From: Paenibacillus sp. CAA11 | Lineage (GTDB): Bacteria; Bacillota; Bacilli; Paenibacillales; Paenibacillaceae | DNA length: 64,000 nucleotides | Assembly: GCF_003060825.1 (NCBI RefSeq) | Contig: NZ_CP028922.1 | Location: forward strand, 726,001 to 790,000 | Direction: 5' to 3' | In this document: in pieces, positions 1 through 7,320 of the stretch | Layout: each line of letters opens with the position of its first letter | Numbering within the stretch: position 1 is the first letter of the stretch | Translations under genes and position numbers: made by a program | Notes under the pieces: generated by a model | What the model saw: the letters and a program-made list of their open reading frames with translations, nothing else | The model's database searches: none | What the model was told of the DNA's origin: nothing

Positions 1-1
1 G

Positions 2-295
2 CTCGCAGGGAAGGAGAACGCTTCACCATACTTGCTAAGCGGCGGGGAGAAGCGGCTGTTAAGCGCAGCAGCTCAGTTCATGGTTCCGAAGCGGCTGTAT
101 ATCCTGGATGAGCCTACGAGTGGGACTGATTATGCGGCTTGCGGGCTTATGAAACAGCTTTGTCTGCAAGCTATAGAGAAGGGCGCTGCCCTGCTTATGA
201 TCACCCATGAGCCTGAGCAGTTTGCAGCGGCGGCGGATACAGTGATCACCTTGGACCAGGGAAGGGTCTTAAAATGCAAGAGTCACGGGTTATGA
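2..295 (+). CDS. ABC transporter ATP-binding protein, C-terminal fragment
   Basis: The gene enters from outside the window, so only about the last 97 codons are present. Visible are the ABC signature LSGGEKR, a Walker B segment LYILDEPTSGTD and the switch histidine in MITHEP, in the order expected for the C-terminal half of an ABC ATPase. The protein stops soon after the switch region, as in compact energy-coupling or exporter ATPases. Its substrate cannot be told because the partner permease would lie upstream. The stop is TGA at 293-295 and the next gene starts 142 bases later with its own promoter. Confidence 0.85.
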   Translation, partial: LAGKENASPYLLSGGEKRLLSAAAQFMVPKRLYILDEPTSGTDYAACGLMKQLCLQAIEKGAALLMITHEPEQFAAAADTVITLDQGRVLKCKSHGL

Positions 296-342
296 GAGAT
301 GAAGTCTCTGTCCTGAGGCTCTTTTTTTTGCGTATCTACAAA

Positions 343-371
343 TAGACTTAACCGGGTTATATAACTATAAT
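343..371 (+). promoter_or_regulatory. Probable sigma-A promoter of the MFS gene
   Basis: TAGACT at 343-348 and TATAAT at 366-371 are separated by 17 bases. The -10 is perfect and the -35 matches 4 of 6. It lies about 70 bases upstream of the exporter start. A short dyad, TTCCACC...GGTGGAC-like, follows in the leader and could be an operator, but this is weak. Confidence 0.5.
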
Positions 372-437
372 AGAAGCTTGTGGATTATCCTTCCACCTCT
401 ATGGAAGATGATGTGAAAAGAAGGGTGGACAATCGGT

Positions 438-1937
438 ATGACAATGAATATGAAGCGAGGCTATATTCTGGCTGGGCTTCTGCTGTCGACGTTTTTGGCA
501 GCAATTGAGGGCACCGTTATCGGTCCGGCCGGGCCTCGAATTGTTGGTGATTTGGGCGGTGTGGAGCTGCTTAGCTGGGTGTTTACAGCCTACTTGCTGA
601 CGATGGCAGTGACAACGCCGATTTTTGGCAAGATCAGTGACTTATATGGAAGGAAGCCGGTATTTGTGATCGGCTCGGTGCTGTTTCTGGCTGGTTCCGT
701 AATGTGTGGACTTGCACAAGGCATGGAGCAGCTGATTATCTTCCGTGCAATTCAAGGCATTGGCGCCGGAGGGCTCATTCCGGTTACCTTTACAATTATT
801 GGGGATATTTATCCTATCGAAGAGCGGGGGAAGATTCAGGGCTATATCAGCTCAGTGTGGGGGATCTCCTCATTAGTAGGTCCGCTGCTTGGGGGGTATG
901 TGGTGGATTCACTGAACTGGCGCTGGGTCTTCGGCTTCAACGTTCCCTTCGGCCTGCTGTCTTTGTACTTTATTCTTCGTTACTTCCATGAACAAATGGA
1001 GCGCCGCAAAGTTAAAATTGATTATGCCGGAGCAGTAACCTTTACGGTGGGGGTAGCGGCCTTGTTGTTCGGACTAGCTACCGGCGGGCAGCAGTTTGCC
1101 TGGAATTCGCCCATCCTGTTGACGGTGTTTGCTGTAGCCATTCTTATGCTGGCAGCCTTTTTTATTGTGGAGAATAAGGCAGAGGAGCCGCTTGTTCCGC
1201 TGAGGCTGTTCCGGATCCGGGACGTTGCCTATTCCAATGTGGCCAGCTTGCTGGCGAGTGCACTCTTGATTGGTCTGACTTCTTATTTTCCGCTGTGGGT
1301 TCAGGGTGTTCTCGGAGAGAATGCTACACGTTCGGGTCTGCTGCTTGCTCCGATGTCTGTCTGCTGGCTGGTAGGCTCAGTGATCGGCGGACGCTGGATT
1401 GTGAGCCGGGGCTCTCGCTTTACTTCGCTAATCGGACTCTTATTGATTGCGATAGGGGCCATCGGCCTTGTCTTTGTAACGGACGGCACGCCTGAGGCTA
1501 TGCTCATGGTATGGAACGCAGTTTACGGCCTTGGCTTCGGTCTGTCGTTCACAGTATTCACGATCATTGCTCAAAGCTCGGTGGGCTATCAGCTGCGGGG
1601 CGCGTCAACCGCTCTGAACTCCTTTGTCAAATCACTGGGCCAGACGATTGGCGTAGCGGTATTTGGGGCGCTGATTAACCAGCATATTGCGAAGGAGACG
1701 GCTTCAGGGAGCGTGATGGGCGTTAAGGTGACTCAAGAGGATGTGAACAGCCTGCTGTCACCTGAGAAGGTGCAGCAGCTCCCCTTAGAGCTGTGGAATA
1801 CGCTTCGTCATGTGCTTGAGAACGGTCTTCATGTGCTATATATTGTTATGGCTGCAATTGCGGCAGCTGGGGTCATCAGTGTGCTTGGACTGCGCAACCG
1901 TGCCCCTGAAGCGGAAGGGTCCAGAGAGGAAGCTTGA
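438..1937 (+). CDS. MFS drug exporter, DHA2 (14-TM) family
   Basis: This 499-residue, very hydrophobic protein resembles the EmrB/QacA-type multidrug exporters, which use the proton gradient to expel drugs through the cytoplasmic membrane. Residues 64-74 carry the MFS motif A, GKISDLYGRKP. An acidic residue in TM1 (IEGTVIGP, residues 23-30) and a motif C-like GPLLGGYVVD stretch near residue 150 fit drug:H+ antiporters. Length and the number of hydrophobic segments agree with 14 helices. The ATG at 438 follows AAGGGTGG with a 9-base gap. The gene appears monocistronic from its own promoter, and no regulator is adjacent. The substrate is unknown. Confidence 0.9.
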   Translation: MTMNMKRGYILAGLLLSTFLAAIEGTVIGPAGPRIVGDLGGVELLSWVFTAYLLTMAVTTPIFGKISDLYGRKPVFVIGSVLFLAGSVMCGLAQGMEQLIIFRAIQGIGAGGLIPVTFTIIGDIYPIEERGKIQGYISSVWGISSLVGPLLGGYVVDSLNWRWVFGFNVPFGLLSLYFILRYFHEQMERRKVKIDYAGAVTFTVGVAALLFGLATGGQQFAWNSPILLTVFAVAILMLAAFFIVENKAEEPLVPLRLFRIRDVAYSNVASLLASALLIGLTSYFPLWVQGVLGENATRSGLLLAPMSVCWLVGSVIGGRWIVSRGSRFTSLIGLLLIAIGAIGLVFVTDGTPEAMLMVWNAVYGLGFGLSFTVFTIIAQSSVGYQLRGASTALNSFVKSLGQTIGVAVFGALINQHIAKETASGSVMGVKVTQEDVNSLLSPEKVQQLPLELWNTLRHVLENGLHVLYIVMAAIAAAGVISVLGLRNRAPEAEGSREEA

Positions 1938-2007
1938 ATCACGGGTAAGGCAAGGTATAAAATCGCTTCTCCCTCCACACCTTATGGAAAAGGGGAGGTG
2001 GATGGAT

Positions 2008-2352
2008 TTGAACGAACCGCTAAACACAGATCAAGGGACATTGGTACAGGCTTGGCAGCAGATGCTGCCCTCTATGCTGAGTCCGGGAGACTCGGCCCAA
2101 GTTTTGGCGGATAACGCCGATCCGGCATGCCTTAGGGTTCATATTAATGTAGCGGGTCATCAGATGTATTCATTTGATTTCCAGTGCATTTATCAGGACA
2201 CAAGAGAGCTGGAGGTTAAGCTGGTCGATGTGGAACGCTCGGGACGATCGGTAGACGAGCACAGCGACGTTATTCAGGAGCTGGCCGAGGATTATGCCCG
2301 GCATATTCATGAATGCGCCCAGCAGCTTCAGGTTGTGACCAACCCTTCTTAG
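2008..2352 (+). CDS. Conserved-looking hypothetical protein, 114 aa
   Basis: An open frame reads on from within the exporter gene, but the best start is TTG at 2008, placed 7 bases after AGGGGAGGTG (1991-2000). The ATG at 2002 sits too close to that site. The product is acidic, has no signal peptide or membrane segment, and contains patches such as LRVHINVAGHQMYSFDF that suggest a small beta-rich domain followed by a helix. I do not recognise a family. It is followed 23 bases later by another small gene, so the two are probably co-transcribed. Confidence 0.65.
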   Translation: MNEPLNTDQGTLVQAWQQMLPSMLSPGDSAQVLADNADPACLRVHINVAGHQMYSFDFQCIYQDTRELEVKLVDVERSGRSVDEHSDVIQELAEDYARHIHECAQQLQVVTNPS

Positions 2353-2375
2353 GGAGAAAGCGAGGTATACCAGCT

Positions 2376-2549
2376 ATGACCAAGGCTCCATCTGGTGTAG
2401 ACAAGAACCTGCTTAATGAAGTAGAGGCGCTGGAGACGGATCCGGTGAACAGCCATCAGGCCCAGCAGCTTCATCAGGATCGCAATGACCGCAGGCATCA
2501 GGATGCTAAGCATCATTACAAGAAGAAGGATATGGATCCGACGCATTAA
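2376..2549 (+). CDS. Small hydrophilic hypothetical protein, 57 aa
   Basis: ATG at 2376 follows a purine-rich stretch (AGGGAGAAAGCGAGG). The peptide is highly charged, rich in Asp, His, Gln and Lys, with no hydrophobic core, and its second half is strongly basic and His-rich. It looks intrinsically disordered. Position before a strong terminator and directly after the 114-residue gene suggests a two-gene unit. Function unknown; it could be a small Paenibacillus-specific protein. Confidence 0.5.
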   Translation: MTKAPSGVDKNLLNEVEALETDPVNSHQAQQLHQDRNDRRHQDAKHHYKKKDMDPTH

Positions 2550-2580
2550 TAGCTCGGAGATAACCTTATATGTAAGATAT

Positions 2581-2615
2581 AAGAACCCTCGGATTTCCTA
2601 TCCGAGGGTTCTTTT
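2581..2615 (+). terminator. Strong intrinsic terminator, intron landing site
   Basis: A perfect 14-bp stem, AAGAACCCTCGGAT with its complement, encloses a 5-base loop and ends in CTTTTG. It would serve the small-gene pair on the plus strand and, before the intron arrived, also the converging marR gene. The group II intron begins 4-5 bases after its T tract. Confidence 0.9.
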
Positions 2616-2907
2616 GAGCGTGCGCCCGGCATGGGCGATAACTCGGCGGTGAAAGTCCGCTACAGGCTTGGCAGTAGGAACTGTTAGCTGAAGGCAAGGG
2701 TGTCCGCCGCGAGGCGGAATCTGAAGGAAGCCGGAGGCAAACCCTCGGTCTGACGAACAGAAATCACATAGAAGGCATCATGGGACGGACGAGCTTGCAC
2801 TACAAAGCAAAGTCCAATACTGCCCGAATCCCATGGTGTAAATGTGGCAGATAGATGAGGGGAAGGTTATCGCTCTTACCCGGGGAGGTCTCACAGACGA
2901 CAAGTAG

Positions 2908-2988
2908 GAAAAAAAAAACCGAAAGACGGAGTAAAGCTTGCTGTGAGAAGTCAGCAGAGGCCATAGTACCCGGAAGGTTTTTTTTTTC
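2908..2988 (+). repeat. 13-bp inverted repeat with A10/T10 arms inside the intron
   Basis: GAAAAAAAAAACC at 2908-2920 and GGTTTTTTTTTTC at 2976-2988 are perfectly complementary and flank 55 bases containing the conserved GAAGTCAGCAGAGGCC text. They would close a stem in the ribozyme part upstream of the maturase. Confidence 0.75.
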
Positions 2989-3045
2989 GGGGAAGGGCCG
3001 AACAATCGTAAGTCTCGAGTACATACCGAAAGGAGAGCTGACGCG

Positions 3046-4446
3046 ATGAAAGCAGAATACCGAAAGGGCTACCTGCAAAGGGATAGCGTGGAACGCGAAG
3101 AGCATGCGGGAGTGCGGAGCGCCGGTACTCGGGAACGTAAAGAAAGAGGCGGTGCAACAGACCTGCTGGAGCAGATTCTGGACAGAGACAATCTGAACAG
3201 AGCCTACAAACAGGTCAAACGCAACCATGGAGCGCCAGGAATCGACGGAATGACCGTAGAAGACGCGCTACCCTGGCTGCAGGAACATAGAGACGAGCTG
3301 TTGCAAAAGATCCGGGAAGGCAGATACAAGCCCAGCCCAGTACGGCGCAAGGAAATTCCCAAAGCAGATGGAAGCGGAGTACGGAAGCTTGGCATACCCA
3401 CGGTCGTAGACCGAGTGATTCAGCAGGCAGTCGCCCAGCAGCTCCAGCCCCTGTTCGAGCCGCTCTTCTCGGAGGGAAGCTATGGCTACCGCCCCGGTCG
3501 GAGCGCACAACAGGCCATTCGCAAGGTGAAAGACTATGCAGAACAGGGATACGGCTACGCAGTAGAAATCGACCTCTCCAAATACTTCGACACGCTGAAT
3601 CATGAGCTGCTTATGCATCTTTTGCGCAAACAAATTCAGGACAGACGCGTAACCGAACTGATTAAGAGATACCTGAAAAGTGGGGTTATGGAGAACGGGG
3701 TGCACTGCAAAACAGAAGAAGGCTCCCCTCAGGGAGGCCCCCTGTCGCCGCTTCTGGCGAACATCTACCTGAACGAATTTGACCAAGAGATGAAAGGCCG
3801 CGGAGTGAACGTCATCCGCTATGCGGACGATATTGTGGTGCTTGCCAAAAGCAAACGGGCAGCGGTGCGGCTACTGGAATCCTGCGGAAAGTACCTGGAG
3901 ACCAAACTGAGACTCCAGATCAATACGCAGAAAAGTAAGGTCGGTAGCGTAGTGGCTCGAAAGCACTTCAAATTTCTCGGCTTTGCCCTGGGAAAGAACA
4001 AGAACGGCATGTATATCCGTGCCCATGGACAATCCCTCGCAAAAGCGAAGAAGAAGTTGAAAGAACTCACAAGTCGCAGCCAGGGCAGAAATGTTCGCCA
4101 AGTCATGGAAAAGGTAAAAGTCTACATTCGGGGATGGATTGGTTACTACTATGTGGCCGACATGAAACGGATCCTGCAAAGCTGGAGCGAATGGTTGCGA
4201 AGACGACTGCGGATGTACATCTGGAAACAGTGGAAAAAGCCGCGAACAAAAGTACAAAACCTGCGGAAGCTGGGGATACCGGAATGGCAGGCTTACCAGT
4301 GGGGCAATTCCCGTCTCGGGTACTGGCGCATCGCCGGAAGTCCAGTGTTGTCTCGTTCCATAACAAACAAAAAGCTCGTACAGGCAGGATATTATGACTT
4401 TCCTGCGCAATACGAGCGTTTACGTAAATTGCACTTATGCGGTTGA
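3046..4446 (+). CDS. ltrA: Group II intron reverse transcriptase/maturase
   Basis: The 466-residue protein copies the intron RNA into DNA during retrohoming and helps the RNA fold and splice. RT blocks are in order: NHGAPGIDGM (about 60), LGIPTVVDRVIQQA (about 122), SEGSYGYRPGRSA (about 145), VEIDLSKYFDTLNH (about 174), EGSPQGGPLSPLLANI (about 225) and the catalytic YADD (about 260). A maturase domain X follows, with IRGWIGYYYVADM, and the C terminus ends in the YYDFPAQYERL region. There is no HNH endonuclease domain, as in class C. The ATG follows AAAGGAG with a 12-base gap, within the intron. The reading frame is intact with no frameshift, so the element may be active. Confidence 0.93.
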   Translation: MKAEYRKGYLQRDSVEREEHAGVRSAGTRERKERGGATDLLEQILDRDNLNRAYKQVKRNHGAPGIDGMTVEDALPWLQEHRDELLQKIREGRYKPSPVRRKEIPKADGSGVRKLGIPTVVDRVIQQAVAQQLQPLFEPLFSEGSYGYRPGRSAQQAIRKVKDYAEQGYGYAVEIDLSKYFDTLNHELLMHLLRKQIQDRRVTELIKRYLKSGVMENGVHCKTEEGSPQGGPLSPLLANIYLNEFDQEMKGRGVNVIRYADDIVVLAKSKRAAVRLLESCGKYLETKLRLQINTQKSKVGSVVARKHFKFLGFALGKNKNGMYIRAHGQSLAKAKKKLKELTSRSQGRNVRQVMEKVKVYIRGWIGYYYVADMKRILQSWSEWLRRRLRMYIWKQWKKPRTKVQNLRKLGIPEWQAYQWGNSRLGYWRIAGSPVLSRSITNKKLVQAGYYDFPAQYERLRKLHLCG

Positions 4447-4526
4447 ACCGCCGTATACCGAACGGTACGTACGGTGGTGTGAGAGGTCGGCTACTCATCT
4501 AATGAATAGCCTCCTACTCGATTTCA

Positions 4527-4991
4527 TTATTTGCGGGTCAAGGGAGCCAGCTTCTCGGCTTCTCTTCCCATCTTCTTCAGCAGCGCGATCAGTGTCTCCT
4601 TCTCGGCAGCATCCAGGCCGCTTAGCGCATGGTCAATCCGATCTCCAAATTCGGGGTACAGCCGATCCATCAAGGCTTTACCCTGAGGGGTAAGCTCTGC
4701 AAAGATCACACGGCGATCCCGGGCACAAGGGGTGCGGTGCAGATATCCGGCGGCTTCAAGTTTATCAATGACATAAGTAACGTTTCCGCTCTGAAGCAGC
4801 AGCTTGGCCCCGATCTGCTGGATCGGCTGCTGTCCCTTGTAGTAGAGTACCTCCAATACGGCGAAGGCTGTAGGATTAAACCCCTGAATTTTGCTTCCAG
4901 TCACGGCATGCTCATTGACGCTCTTGAATGATTTTGCCAGCACACGGTATAGGTGCAGAGACAACTCCGTTCGCTCCTCGGTCTTTATCAT
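4527..4991 (-). CDS. MarR family transcriptional regulator
   Basis: A winged-helix repressor of about 154 residues. The central part (PTAFAVLEVLYYKG, QSGNVTYVIDKLEAAGYLHR, CARDRRVIFAELTPQG) is a typical MarR DNA-binding core with helix-turn-helix and wing. The ATG at 4997 abuts the ribosome binding site GAGGCGGG, so the in-frame ATG at 4991 (6-base gap) is preferred. It is divergent from the MFS exporter at 5249 across a 257-base AT-rich spacer, a layout that commonly means local repression of the exporter. A cysteine (in CARDRR) near the wing might sense oxidants or quinones, but that is inference. The group II intron ends just beyond its stop codon without damaging it. Confidence 0.88.
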   Translation of the reverse strand: MIKTEERTELSLHLYRVLAKSFKSVNEHAVTGSKIQGFNPTAFAVLEVLYYKGQQPIQQIGAKLLLQSGNVTYVIDKLEAAGYLHRTPCARDRRVIFAELTPQGKALMDRLYPEFGDRIDHALSGLDAAEKETLIALLKKMGREAEKLAPLTRK

Positions 4992-4997
4992 ATTCAT

Positions 4998-5248
4998 CCC
5001 GCCTCATGGTATATTTTGGTTGAAAGGTTATAAATTTATCGAGTTATTAGTATCTTAGTGCAATTGGCGAGTTGGAAAAAATATAATTTATCACAATTTT
5101 GGCTTTTTTCTAAGACGGAGGACTAAAAAAAATTCATTCTGCAATCCCTTGTTCATCTCATTCGCAGGTCGGATGGAGAAATGCCGCTGCTAAGTTACGA
5201 TAGGGTTACCAATCAAAAAGGGAGTTAATAGGGATGGAGTGAAGGAGT
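4998..5248. promoter_or_regulatory. Divergent marR / MFS control region
   Basis: An AT-rich spacer between the divergent starts. It contains the 10-bp palindrome ATAAATTTAT at 5030-5039 and a second AT-rich stretch AATATAATTTATCACAATTTTG at about 5079-5100. Either could be a MarR operator. No clear promoter pair was assigned. Confidence 0.35.
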
Positions 5249-6574
5249 GTGCAACAACAAACCGCGAAGCGCCCGGAATCTTTGCTGAAGAATCGGGCAT
5301 ATCTGGCACTGGTGGGGTCACAGCTTATCTCAAATCTAGGAGACTGGCTGCATATTTTGGCGCTATTGACTTTGTTTGGGCTGAAATGGCAGGCGACGCC
5401 GTGGCAAATTACCGGGGCTACACTTTGCATAATGCTTCCCACCTTGCTCGGCGGGCCTCTGGCCGGCATGCTTGCTGACCGGGTTGAGCGAAAGAAGCTG
5501 ATGATTTTATCGGATGGAGTTCGGGTAATCCTTGTGCTTGGCATGGTGTTTGTTCAGGATATATGGCAAATGTATGGGCTTCTTGTGGCAAAAGGGTTAT
5601 TTGATGTTATCTTTTCCCCGGCAAAAAGTGGTAAGATAAAGGAAATTGTCGAACGGGATCAACTCGATCAGGCGGTCTCTTATAGCGCGATTATCGAGCA
5701 AGGGAGCAAAATCGTTGGCCCGGCTTTAGGCGGGCTGTTAACCGCTGCTTTTGGCATCGGCGCATGCTTTCTAATCGACGCAGGCTCATTCCTGTTGTCC
5801 GGGCTGCTGCTGATCCTGGTGCCTGGAAGAAGGAATGGCGGGACCCGAATGGCGAATGAGCGGTCTGACGGTGCAGATCAGAGAGAGGGATTTTGGCGTG
5901 AGCTCTCTGCGGGGATGCGGACGATTGCTGAAATTCCAGTGATTGCGTATGGTTTGCTTGCGCTAGCTCTAGTGCTTCTGGTGCTGCAAATTGCGGATTC
6001 GCAGACGGTGGTGTTGTTCCGGGAGATCCCCGGAATTCCTGAAGATTTGCTCGGCTGGTGCATCGCATTAAGCGGTGCGGGTACCCTGCTGGCTGCGGGA
6101 TTGGTTAAGCTGTTCCGGGGCTTCTCTCCCTTGGCCAAGATGGGCGCTGGGGGAACTGTGATGGGTGCCGTCTTTGCAGGAGCGGGGCTGATGGCGGAAT
6201 ATGGACCGTATGGGTCGGCGGGGCATGTCTTGATGGCTTGTACCTTCTTCGCGGCGGGTCTCGGTGCGGGCATGACCTTCATTCCGTTTCAGATCGAGCT
6301 TCAGCGCCGGACACCGGAACGATTGACTGGCCGTGTGTTCGGCACCGTCAGCAGTGTCACCTCAGCAGCAGCTCTGCTCGGGCCGGTCTGCGGCGGGTAT
6401 CTCGTAACGACATTTGGAGCTTCGCCTGCTTTCCTGATTTCAGGCTCTTTGATGGGGTTGACGGGGCTTGCACTGCTAATGCTGAAGCAGAGCATTATGA
6501 AGAGGGACCTGAAGCAGGCGGAAAACATGTGTAATGAAGGAGGAGCTGCGGGAGGTGCGGCTGTAGAGAGCTGA
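5249..6574 (+). CDS. MFS transporter, 12-TM EntS-like exporter
   Basis: 441 residues with about twelve hydrophobic helices. The N-terminal half contains SNLGDWLHILALLTL, a variant motif A (GMLADRVERKK) and GSKIVGPALGGLL, a combination seen in the MFS_3/EntS group that exports siderophores and other small molecules. GTG at 5249 is used; GGATGGAG lies 9 bases upstream while a second GAAGGAG directly abuts the start. The divergent MarR gene is its likely repressor. The ecsA-like gene follows after 15 bases, so the three genes may be one operon. Substrate not deducible. Confidence 0.88.
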   Translation: MQQQTAKRPESLLKNRAYLALVGSQLISNLGDWLHILALLTLFGLKWQATPWQITGATLCIMLPTLLGGPLAGMLADRVERKKLMILSDGVRVILVLGMVFVQDIWQMYGLLVAKGLFDVIFSPAKSGKIKEIVERDQLDQAVSYSAIIEQGSKIVGPALGGLLTAAFGIGACFLIDAGSFLLSGLLLILVPGRRNGGTRMANERSDGADQREGFWRELSAGMRTIAEIPVIAYGLLALALVLLVLQIADSQTVVLFREIPGIPEDLLGWCIALSGAGTLLAAGLVKLFRGFSPLAKMGAGGTVMGAVFAGAGLMAEYGPYGSAGHVLMACTFFAAGLGAGMTFIPFQIELQRRTPERLTGRVFGTVSSVTSAAALLGPVCGGYLVTTFGASPAFLISGSLMGLTGLALLMLKQSIMKRDLKQAENMCNEGGAAGGAAVES

Positions 6575-6589
6575 ACGCAGCAGGAATGA

Positions 6590-7300
6590 ATGTCACAGAT
6601 CAATACCGTATTAAAAGTTCAGATTCATGAAGCCGGTTATGAGCCGGCAGAGACTAAAATTCGTAACATATCATTTGACGTACAGCCTGGCAGTTTGACC
6701 GGATTAATTGGGCCTAACGGGGCAGGGAAGAGTACAACGATCAAGACGATTCTCGGTTTAATGCCTTATGCCAATGCCGAGATTGAATTTGGAGACGGTA
6801 CAGGTACCTATGCCTATGTTCCCGAACAGCCCGTATTCTATGAGACGCTCACCCTGTGGGAGCACCTCTCCCTGGCTGCTGCTGTAAATGAGCTGGATGC
6901 CGAGAGCTGGGAAGCGGATGCGACCCGGCTATTGGAGCGCTTCCGAATGACGGAAGCAAAGCATCTGCTGCCCGGCGGCTTCTCCAAAGGGATGCAGCAG
7001 AAGATGATGCTGATGCTGGGATTTCTGGTTCGGCCTGATGTTTACATTGTAGACGAGCCCTTCATTGGCCTAGATCCTCGGGCGACCATGGACTTCTTAG
7101 AGCTTCTTCAGGAGGAGTGCCGCCGCGGTGCAGGTGTGCTCATGTCTACCCATGTGCTGGATACGGCCGAGAGAATTTGTGAGAAGTTTGTACTGATTCA
7201 CGAAGGACGTGTAGCGGCAGCTGGTCATTTGGATGAGATCCGGCTGCAGAGCGGGTTGCCGCAGGCTACCTTGTTCGAATGCTTCAGTGCCTTAACTTAA
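6590..7300 (+). CDS. ecsA: ABC transporter ATP-binding protein, EcsA-like
   Basis: 236 residues. Walker A is GPNGAGKST (about residues 41-49), the signature-like region is GGFSKGMQQK, Walker B is DVYIVDEP and the switch histidine is in STHVLDTAE. The signature lacks the canonical LSGGQ, as in the EcsA/ABC-2 group. In B. subtilis EcsA is the ATPase partner of EcsB and affects protein secretion, site-2 protease activity and competence. The following gene matches EcsB, supporting the assignment. ATG at 6590 follows GCAGGA. Confidence 0.88.
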   Translation: MSQINTVLKVQIHEAGYEPAETKIRNISFDVQPGSLTGLIGPNGAGKSTTIKTILGLMPYANAEIEFGDGTGTYAYVPEQPVFYETLTLWEHLSLAAAVNELDAESWEADATRLLERFRMTEAKHLLPGGFSKGMQQKMMLMLGFLVRPDVYIVDEPFIGLDPRATMDFLELLQEECRRGAGVLMSTHVLDTAERICEKFVLIHEGRVAAAGHLDEIRLQSGLPQATLFECFSALT

Positions 7301-7320
7301 GGAAGGGGAGAAACGCGAAA

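Larger units (their letters stand above)
2620..4522 (+). mobile_element. Group II intron (class C-like), apparently complete
   Basis: The 5' end GTGCGCCCGG at 2620 fits the GUGYG consensus. The region to 3045 carries conserved group II ribozyme text (GGTGAAAGTCC, GAAGTCAGCAGAGGCC). A maturase ORF occupies domain IV. A domain V-like hairpin lies at about 4447-4478, with a lower stem ACCGCCGT/ACGGTGGT and a CG bulge. It contains CGC where most classes have AGC, and CGC is known for class C. A domain VI stem (GGCTA...TAGCC) follows at about 4489-4512. The 3' end is placed at AT 4521-4522, 4 bases before the marR stop codon. Class C introns typically insert after terminator hairpins, as here. Exact ends are inferred. 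Confidence 0.85.

Noticed and set aside
300..335. Terminator after the first ABC gene
   Set aside because: A T8 run is present (322-329) but only weak AGAGA/TCTCT-like pairing precedes it.
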